A stretch of DNA of 64,000 nt from Pseudopyrenochaeta lycopersici. Taxonomy: Eukaryota; Ascomycota; Dothideomycetes; Pleosporales; Pseudopyrenochaetaceae. Positions 57,722 to 64,000 of the stretch are shown here, piece after piece. Numbering within the stretch: the first letter of the stretch is position 1; the number at the start of each line of letters is the position of its first letter. The notes under the pieces are model-generated. The model ran no database searches. It was given only the letters and a program-made list of their open reading frames with translations, and was not told where the DNA came from. Position numbers and translations under genes: made by a program. The stretch is from positions 682,001 through 746,000 of the forward strand of contig NHZP01000011.1 in NCBI GenBank assembly GCA_003313425.1, written 5' to 3'.

Positions 57722-58397
57722 GGGCCTGTTCTCTTAACTGGAGGGTCCAGTTTCAGTTGGGCCGAGTTCGGCTAGCACGATAAAACTTTAGCCCCCGCCA
57801 CAAACTTGTACGAATTTGGATGGAACTGGAGCTGGCGTTCTGCACCAGTTTGAACCGTTTTGATTCCTAGCTATTTCATGCTATTTTATAACTAACTTTC
57901 GATTTTATCTCCGTCTTAGTCTCAGCAAATAACTGAGTATCGTTACTTAAGCAGTCATACCTCCACCGCGCAGCGCGATAGCGATCGCGATCGCGATCGC
58001 GAGTTCGAATACCAGATGGTGGGCAGCGACTATCTTCAATAGAGATGAGAGCAGCAGCTACGCCAGCTGCAACGCCGGCGGCTGCTATCGCGATAGGTTT
58101 TTTGAGCTTCATGGAGTGTAATCACGTGTTTGAAACTGGCCTCTCCAGCTCCAAACCGGTGGTAGAAACCTAAGTTTGGAGCTGGAGGGACCAGGTCGCT
58201 CAAACAGGTAAATAGTGGGACAAGTAAGCACTAAACAGGGGGTGAAAACTCTATTGCAGCGCTAACAAAACGGAGCCTCCAGTTGTGCTGCTGAGTCCAT
58301 CAGCTTACAGAACACGGCGCCATTTTCAGCGCCAGTTTGAAACTGGCGTCCTAAACAGGAAATCCACTGGTGGCTCCAGCGCGAAGAGAACAGGCCC
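57722..58397. mobile_element. PIF/Harbinger-like element, copy 2
   Basis: 676 bp starting GGGCCTGTTCTC and ending GAGAACAGGCCC, with TAA on both sides (57719-57721, 58398-58400). The ends also share TCCAGCGCGAAGAGAACAGG with copy 1. The interior differs from copy 1 and includes a 78-codon minus frame (57876-58112) and a GCGATCGCGATC array. No transposase is visible, so it is non-autonomous. Its insertion point is inside the esterase relic, which dates it after that gene. Confidence 0.85.
57876..58112 (-). CDS. Small hypothetical frame inside the Harbinger-like element
   Basis: A 78-codon frame: MKLKKPIAIAAAGVAAGVAA, then an Arg/Asp-rich run encoded by the GCGATCGCGATC array (RDRDRDRYRAARWRY). 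The N terminus is hydrophobic and alanine-rich. It is short, low-complexity and without known relatives; it may be chance. Reported because it is the only frame of note inside the element. Confidence 0.2.
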   Translation of the reverse strand: MKLKKPIAIAAAGVAAGVAAALISIEDSRCPPSGIRTRDRDRDRYRAARWRYDCLSNDTQLFAETKTEIKSKVSYKIA

Positions 58398-58620
58398 TAA
58401 GTATGCGTTTGAGGAGTACGCGACGCCCACAGTGCTTGGTAGGTCGATTGATCGCGATACATGCAGACCACATCAACATAGTCAAGTTCGGCGTAAAGTC
58501 AGGCCCCGGGTACAAGACGGTGTCGGGGCACTTGCGGGTGATGGCTGCGAATGCTGGCAAGATTATCGGCGGGCGGTGGGATACAGAAGGCAGATTGGAC
58601 GCGGGTATGTAGACTCAGAG

Positions 58621-58985
58621 TGGCGGGACAGTGCAAGAGTAGCCAAAGAGGTACATGCGTCTTTCCGGACGATCCGAGGCCTTGAAGGGCCGAAAAGGAT
58701 GATGGGCACCGAGTAGAAAATACTTCCATCGCAGCACCCGTCAACCATCAGCAATCGACACAAGCACGCAATATAGTTCTTGCTTGTTAGAAATGTATAG
58801 CTTGGCAGAATAGGTCTAAGTTTAGCGCGGCCTTTTTCCCGGCTCTCGATGGGCTCATATTGCGGCTGCACATCCTTTGGCGTTCTATTGTTGGTTAGCG
58901 TATGAATCGCTCATTTTGGCTGGTATCTGACCTTCGAACTATATTTAACGAAGGACGCTCACTTCGTTGTATGCTGGTCAGCGCA
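58621..58985. other. Spacer between the esterase and reductase relics
   Basis: No supported gene; the open frame 58285-58716 ends here but is the wrong reading of the esterase relic. Confidence 0.35.
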
Positions 58986-59741
58986 GCCATGGACATCACG
59001 CAGTGGTACGCGTTGCTCTCGGCACCCTTGCGGCGCTTGTACTGGCTGTTCTGCATGTCCGCGCCCGCCTACCAGTCTTCCTGCTCAAGCACATCTTCTA
59101 CCCTCAGATCAATCCACACATTGGAGGCGGAAGCGAGACTACATTACCAGGGCTGTCGCTATCGGCGTCTTCCTTGTAGGCAATGCTACGTGCATGGCTC
59201 TTAGCGTCAAGAGCTCTACACACCTGCTGCAGCGGACGGCGCATTTATCAGTTATCAGTTATCAATACTATCCCCCTCTTCCTCGGTGGAAGAATCAACC
59301 CAATCATTAACATGCTAGGTATCCGATATGAAACATATGCAAAGGCGCACCGATGAACGGGGCGGGTTGCAGTCATTCAGGCGCTCGTCCATGCAAGCGT
59401 CGCCGCCGCTTCGCAAAAGTGTTTTCGCGGCCAGTCTCAGATTGTGGGTTTGGTACGGTAGTAAGTTGCCCTCACCCATGTTTAGAAATACAAAGCTGAA
59501 GATTCGACGAGGCTGCGTCGGCCATGGCTGCAATCTATCTTTTGTCGACAGGACCTATAAGACGACACTTCTACGAAGGATTTGCAAAGCTCCATATGAT
59601 CCTCGCTCGTCTAGCCCTCTGCGCCGTCTGGCTGCATCTCCCTCAGGCTAAATTGCCGCATCCACCAAGGTTATATCTGCTTGCAGCCTTCTGCCTGCAT
59701 GAGGCCACGTTCGGGCATGTTAAACACACAGCCCTAGAATA
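58986..59741 (+). pseudogene. Ferric reductase (FRE) transmembrane-half relic
   Basis: Plus strand, several frames in order: MDITQWYALL; ALGTLAALVLAVLHVRARLP; HIFYPQINPHIGGG; VAIGVFLVGNATCMALSVKS; INTIPLFLGGRINPIINMLG-like text; IRYETYAKAHR; a stop in place of Trp; TGRVAVIQALVHASVAAASQ; and after a gap RRHFYEGFAKLHMILARLAL with WLHLPQAKLPHPPRLYLLAA. The paired histidines in AHRW and LVHA, and in KLHM and WLHL, match the two heme-binding helices of fungal ferric-chelate reductases. The FAD- and NADPH-binding half is missing. Frameshifts and the Trp-to-stop change show a dead gene. Living members reduce extracellular Fe(III) or Cu(II) before uptake. Confidence 0.78.
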
Positions 59742-60058
59742 GATAATGTAAGATTGAAGACGACGAGTTATTAGAAGAACTGGACATTGTTAGAGGAGAA
59801 GAGCGCAAGCTTTTGGCGTCGTGAAACTGGAAATAAGCTTTTGATGACGTAGTTGGCTTTTTCGGCCCCACTGTTGTCCGTGCGACGCGGTGTAGATCGT
59901 GTAATGTCAACTGAGATTAATTGGATACTCGCTCCGACCAACCAGTATTTGCCGCTTGCCAGCAAAAGCATCGTGGCTAGCGCATGTACTTCAGCTTCTG
60001 GCTTCCTTCCTCCTCTTCGCGCCAACCTCTCTCTCTGTTTCGAGTACTTTTGCAGACA
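59742..60058. other. Spacer before the CorA-like gene
   Basis: About 320 bases with no supported gene; promoter of the CorA-like gene is expected here. A minus frame (59771-60070) has no domain. Confidence 0.35.
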
Positions 60059-62389
60059 ATGACTCCTCAAATGCCTGCCGACGCGGAACGTCGCATTGGT
60101 CTAGATAGTGTGAGGATCTGGCAGTGTACACGCGCCTCTCCGCTTTCGGCTGGCCTCGAGCTGCAAAAGACTAATGTCGACCAAAAGTTAGAAAGAATCA
60201 AGAACGAACGGAAAGAAAAGGCGCATGCGTATAAGTGGACGAAAGAAGCCACATGGATTCACATACCAGTGAACGATGTGGAGTTGTGTAAAGTAAGGCA
60301 TGATCTTGCCAGAATATAATGTCTAGTAACTCAGAGTCTCTTGGTGCAGGACGTACTTCGACGCATATGTAGTGAAGGGCAATTGGAAGAGCTTGTGCAG
60401 CCCGAGTATTGGTCAGACCAATTGCACGAGCCTGTTGATGATGATGAAAAAGAGATAGAAAGAAATGAGGATGAGACAGTGTCTGATTGGACAGAAGAAC
60501 TTGTGAGAGCGCCTTTTATGGATGCAAAAACATGGAAGCGCAATTTTGGTAAAGAAATATCCACGTCTTAGATTGAAATAATTCTTGGTCTGACAACTTT
60601 CACAGGACTGAGGCACGGCAGCTGGCATCTGAGGAAAGGAAAGCAGCATGCGAAGCGTTAGTTAGAGCGTCCACATTTTGAGATGAGCTAATTTGGTGAA
60701 GAAGGCGATGCAGATTCCAAGAACAAACTCGTCGAAAATCTTATTATTTACGTACGACAGCATTTTATCCACGGTCGGGCGGGGTCTTGCTAATGTAGTA
60801 TTCAGATGCCATATCTCCATTGGGCCAAGCGTCATGAACATGGCCGCACAACCACAGTGCGACACAGAAACTGGGTGAGGAAGCGTGAACAACCGAGCGT
60901 GCACCCACGTCGAAGCCTCGATGAAGCCGCACTTCGTCAACTCTCTTACAACAGTCTGTTGGAACGAAACGAGGACCAGGTCGTATCACGTTACCAGCAG
61001 GCAAAACAGGGAATGGAAGAAGAGCGGCGGTCGAATGATAGAGGGGCATGGCACCACAGAAAGCCGAAGCACACTAACGACACTACTATAATGGTAGTTG
61101 ATCAACTGTGGTTGTGGCTATTAGACGACGGTAAGTAATACCTCAGCTTCGTTCCTTGGCATTCTCCACAACTACTCACTCAATTTCTCCTTACACCAGA
61201 CACCGTCGTCACGAGCTTTCCAGATTCTCCTGGAGACCGGCCTCCAGACGGATGCGATCGACCATCCTGGTGCAAGCACCTTCATCTCGAATGTCTCGCC
61301 CGTGGGTGGTTCAATTCCCCGGGACGTAAACACAACGCTTGGCGTCTTGCCAATTGTATCGTCGACCGTAGCTATTCCGTCTTCCGGCATCCCCACATTA
61401 CGAACCCGGATCTACGCTACATGGAGATATTCAGAAAATCCATTGAAACAGAGGTTTGCTACCTTGCCCTTAAGGACTCGGTGTTCTTGATTGACCCCTA
61501 ATAGCGAGTCAAGAGTTCTGATCTCTTCATGGCGTTGCAAGGACGCAAGCAAGATACTCGTGTACTGCAAGAGTACGCCGTAGTTGATGACTACAAAGGA
61601 GAGCAAGAACGTCGAATGAGAAGGCGAAAAAGTCAGAAGCAGCATGCGGATCTTTATGACATTCACGAAGACATCGCTTCTGTCGTTCGTATCCGAGATA
61701 TCGAAGAGGAGCTTCGCATAATTTTACACATCGTACAGCTGCAGAAGACAGTGCTTAGCACATTTGCTCATTATGCCCAGGCGCATTTCTTAAAAGAAGT
61801 CGAAAGTCAGATAGAAGATCTGAATGCACTTTGCGCGCAAGCAGAAAATATACATGAGAAGGTGCGTCTTAACTCCTACACTGACATACTTCGATGTCAC
61901 ATGCTCACTGGTTTAAGTAGTTGTTCCAAACACTAGAGTTGAAGCAGACGCTGCTTAGCGTACGCCAAAATAATATCGTGCTTATATTCACGGTTGTCAC
62001 AATAATCTTTGTAAGCCGATCTCCGCTTCATAAGTGGGAACTTTGTCTAACGCCCTTAAAGCTGCCTTTGGGGTTTATCAGCTCTATTTTTGGTATGAAC
62101 GCGTCGGAGCTCACTGACGGTTCACCAGTAAAACTCAAGAGAATCTTCGCTTATATGTGTGAGTCAAACTGCCTTCAAGAGTCCTCTGCGTTTACTGAGT
62201 AATGTTCTTTCAGTTCCAATCAGTTTCGTAATTTCAATAATCGCCTTTGCTCTAACATACGTCCGCATCGATATGATCTGGCGTCGGAGCTACGCTAGTC
62301 TGCTTCCCGCAAAATCTTGGGTAAAGCGCGGCTCACGTAGACAAAGTTCCAGTCAAAATGGCTCATGTAAAGAAACACAACTAGTTTGA
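60059..62389 (+). CDS. CorA-like Mg2+ transporter family protein
   Basis: Nine exons fit: 60059-60292, 60350-60548, 60606-60660, 60806-61130, 61200-61453, 61505-61861, 61921-62010, 62062-62158, 62214-62389. All introns have GT/AG ends and most have CTRAY branch points. The text follows a large fungal family: WIHIPVNDVELCKDVLRRIC, MPYLHWAKRHEHG, VVDQLWLWLLDD, VVTSFPDSPGDRP, a coiled region (DIEEELRIILHIVQLQKTVL), then two C-terminal membrane helices around GFISSIFGMNASEL, the GMN motif of CorA channels, and ISFVISIIAFALTYVRIDMI. About 595 residues. All junctions keep frame except exon 2 to 3, which is off by one base, so either that splice site is misplaced or the gene has a frameshift. Substrate and membrane are unknown; many such proteins are near NLR or ankyrin loci. 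Confidence 0.75.
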
Positions 62390-63091
62390 GGTGTATGATA
62401 TTACTGGCGACCTAAGTTCGATTCAGGATTACGTTGGTTGACAAAACTAAGGGTGGAGACAGGCAGCCAGGTACTGGAACCCGAGGGATGAAGCAGTCGA
62501 GTTCTGCAAGTTTGGTATGTCAGCATAGTCGCCCGGGTAACATGTAGTACGTATCTTCGATGACGGCGTTTTGTAAGAAAGGACCGAGAGACGACGTTCC
62601 GACAGACGACGGCGGAATGGCTCAAGCCGCACATCCTGGGCGCGAGACTGGTCTGACTTAAGTGGCGCGCCGTCAAGGCAGACTGGATGGAGGTGGCGAT
62701 GGACATTGCCAGCGGGAAAGTGAGCTGGCCGGCGAGGGAGGGCTTTGGGAGTAGAGGTATGCACGATGCAGTGGCTCGGGCGACCAAGACCTGAATTTGT
62801 GGTGACCAACGTACACGAAGATTGTACTCTCTTGAGACGGAGCCTTGACCTCGTTTTCTTACGTCTTTTCTACTACCCTTTGATATTAGAGGTGGAATCG
62901 GAACTTCCGACGAGTCTTTTGCCTTGGGCAGGCATGAAGACAATGACATAAGGAGGGGTGGAGATATGAGATGGAGAGCGTGGACGGCTTTTTGTAACCT
63001 GTGACCTAACAGTGCGGCAGCTTTCGCGCCGACAGAAATAAAGGGACACCTTTGCTTCTCTCTATTCACGGTTATTCCTATTTCCCCTGCG
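62390..63091. other. Intergenic region
   Basis: About 700 bases. A 261-codon minus frame (62401-63186) spans it but looks like a chance frame: composition is Ser/Arg/Leu-rich without order, no domain, and its start overlaps the next gene in another frame. Confidence 0.3.
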
Positions 63092-63511
63092 TCATCCGTC
63101 ACACTTCTCCCCGAACGCCAAACTCCGCCTCTTGAAACTTGTCCTAGCATCCTTCCTCTGCGCATCCAAAATCTTCCACTCTTCATCCAGGTTTTGAAGC
63201 TGCAACTGCAGCAATTTGCGGTTCTGGTCGATACTGTTCATGCGCTTCGTAAGATCTAGGTCTTTGGACTTTGTGCGAGCAATATTTTCGGCCACCAAGC
63301 GTGTAAGATCATCGAATTTCACGTCTTCGGCGTTGCGCTTGGTTTCATGCGGTGACTGACTGTCGGCAGTGTTTGACATACTGACTGGTTGCTCCTCGTG
63401 AGCAGTGGATGATGGGCAACGCACAGTCCTAAATGTGACAGCTGGTGTGTTCCCAGATTCGATTTGCTTTGCAGACGCAACATGCGGCGGTTTCACAGCA
63501 GCAGGCCCCAT
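63092..63511 (-). CDS. Small coiled-coil hypothetical protein
   Basis: 139 codons from 63511, or 95 from the ATG at 63379 (MSNTADSQSPHETKRN), which I prefer. The C-terminal two thirds form a likely helix/coiled coil: DLTRLVAENIARTKSKDLDL, RKLLQLQLQNLDEEWKILDA. No signal, membrane segment or domain is seen. Its upstream end abuts a decayed transposase, so the longer N terminus (MGPAAVKPPHVASAKQIE) may come from leader or transposon DNA. Function unknown. Confidence 0.5.
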   Translation of the reverse strand: MGPAAVKPPHVASAKQIESGNTPAVTFRTVRCPSSTAHEEQPVSMSNTADSQSPHETKRNAEDVKFDDLTRLVAENIARTKSKDLDLTKRMNSIDQNRKLLQLQLQNLDEEWKILDAQRKDARTSFKRRSLAFGEKCDG

Positions 63512-63512
63512 A

Positions 63513-64000
63513 ACCGCGAGTGGATTACTACTATAGCTTGCATCTGTGCTGATGGTACAGCTCTTTCGCCAGCGCTTATCTACCAGGCTGCCTCTGGTGC
63601 TATATAAGATACCTGGTTACAGGATTTTGAGGCTGCACAACACGAAGCCTTCTTTACCTCATCACTAAGTGGATGAACAAGCAATGATATTGGCCTAAGC
63701 TGGCTTGAACAAGTCTTCAATCGCGAGACTAAAGCTAAGGTGCGCAGCTCGTGGCGGCTGCTCATCCTCGATGGCCACGGATCTCACGTAACTATGGATT
63801 TTATAGATTTTTGCGACAACAACAAGATACTTCTCGCTGTGCTACCTCCTCATTCAACGCATACGCTTCAGCCGCTCAATGTGTGCCTCTTCGCTCCTCT
63901 CGCAGCTGCCTACCGCGACGAACTCGATATCTTTATGCACAAAACTCAAGGATTTACCTCGATCACAAAACGCGATTTCTTGTGTTTCTATGCCTGTTTG
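63513..64000 (+). pseudogene. DDE_1 (pogo-type) transposase, partial and RIP-damaged, runs off the window
   Basis: Plus strand: NREWITTIACICADGTALSP, ALIYQAASGAI, a stop, DTWLQDFEAAQHEAFF, a stop in SG*TSND, then SWLEQVFNRETKAKVRSSWR, LLILDGHGSHVTMDFIDFCD, ILLAVLPPHSTHTLQPLNVC. These are the central and late blocks of the DDE superfamily domain; LILDGHGSH carries the second catalytic Asp. Both stops fit CAA to TAA and TGG to TGA changes. The N-terminal DNA-binding part is missing on the left and the C terminus lies beyond 64,000. Confidence 0.85.

Larger units (their letters stand above)
57067..58620 (+). pseudogene. NLR-type serine esterase (alpha/beta-hydrolase) relic, split by a transposon
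   Basis: Left part (57067-57721): SIVAVHGLNGHREKTW, a one-base shift, then NGVNWLRDLLPTDVPNAR, GYNANTHSSSRVS, RPIIFVAHSLGRIIVKS, an intron-like gap, ALIHSDAARRGALKEH and YGVMFMGTPH. Right part (58398 on): KYAFEEYATPTVLGRSI, ADHINIVKFGVKSGPGYKTV. The two halves are separated by an inserted TAA-flanked element. The family is the DUF676/PGAP1-like esterase domain that often forms the N-terminal effector part of fungal NLR proteins, followed by NACHT or NB-ARC and repeats; no nucleotide-binding domain is seen here. The usual HSLGG nucleophile elbow reads HSLGR (GGA to AGA), and stops replace Gln/Trp codons (TPH*GGS, DSK*LQ*QL*QYG), so it is a RIP-damaged relic. Confidence 0.78.

Noticed and set aside
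62401..63186. 261-codon minus-strand frame as a gene
   Set aside because: Composition looks random (Ser/Arg/Leu-rich), no domain or homologous block, and it overlaps the coiled-coil gene in a different frame.

Overview
This is nuclear DNA of a filamentous ascomycete (Pezizomycotina, most likely Dothideomycetes). Genes are split by 45-150 nt introns with GTRNGT donors and CTRAY-type branch points. The families present are typical fungal ones: a Pls1-type tetraspanin, a Dnf1/DnfA flippase, Sen1, Gna1, Trm44, eS10, Sde2, PTH11-like and HET/NACHT/WD40 proteins. Decayed repeats carry stop codons that look like CAA/CAG to TAA/TAG and TGG to TAG/TGA, the signature of repeat-induced point mutation (RIP). 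Gene identities come from reading translations and motifs; no database search was run.

Positions 1 to about 32.7 kb are ordinary gene-dense core. In order: Pls1 tetraspanin (+), a probable Nse6/CANIN-type SMC5/6 factor (-), P4-ATPase flippase (+), Sen1 helicase (+), a large disordered protein (+), Gna1 (+), Trm44 (+), eS10 (-) divergent from Sde2 (+), an M20-family amidohydrolase (+), an unknown 234-residue protein (-) and a nucleoside 2-deoxyribosyltransferase-like protein (-). Several jobs relate to RNA and genome maintenance (Sen1, Trm44, eS10, Sde2, Nse6), but nothing indicates co-regulation except the eS10/Sde2 divergent promoter.

At 32,793-34,236 an internally deleted Fot1/pogo transposon with intact TA target duplication marks the edge of the core. 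An MFS sugar transporter (35.8-37.75 kb) is the last clearly intact core-type gene.

From about 39.5 kb to the end the DNA is gene-poor and accessory. It holds a RIP-degraded HET-NACHT-WD40 incompatibility receptor between 44-bp inverted repeats, a relic resembling PD-(D/E)XK nuclease folds, and hAT, pogo and Tc1/mariner fragments. Two copies of a TAA-flanked PIF/Harbinger-like short element are present, one of which splits an NLR-type serine-esterase relic. A ferric reductase relic, a second membrane-protein relic, and three multi-exon genes that may still work (PTH11-like receptor, unknown 7TM protein, CorA-like transporter) complete it. NLRs and ferric reductases together with transposon debris resemble the cargo of giant fungal Starship elements, although no captain recombinase lies in this window. 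The window ends inside a RIP-damaged DDE_1 transposase.
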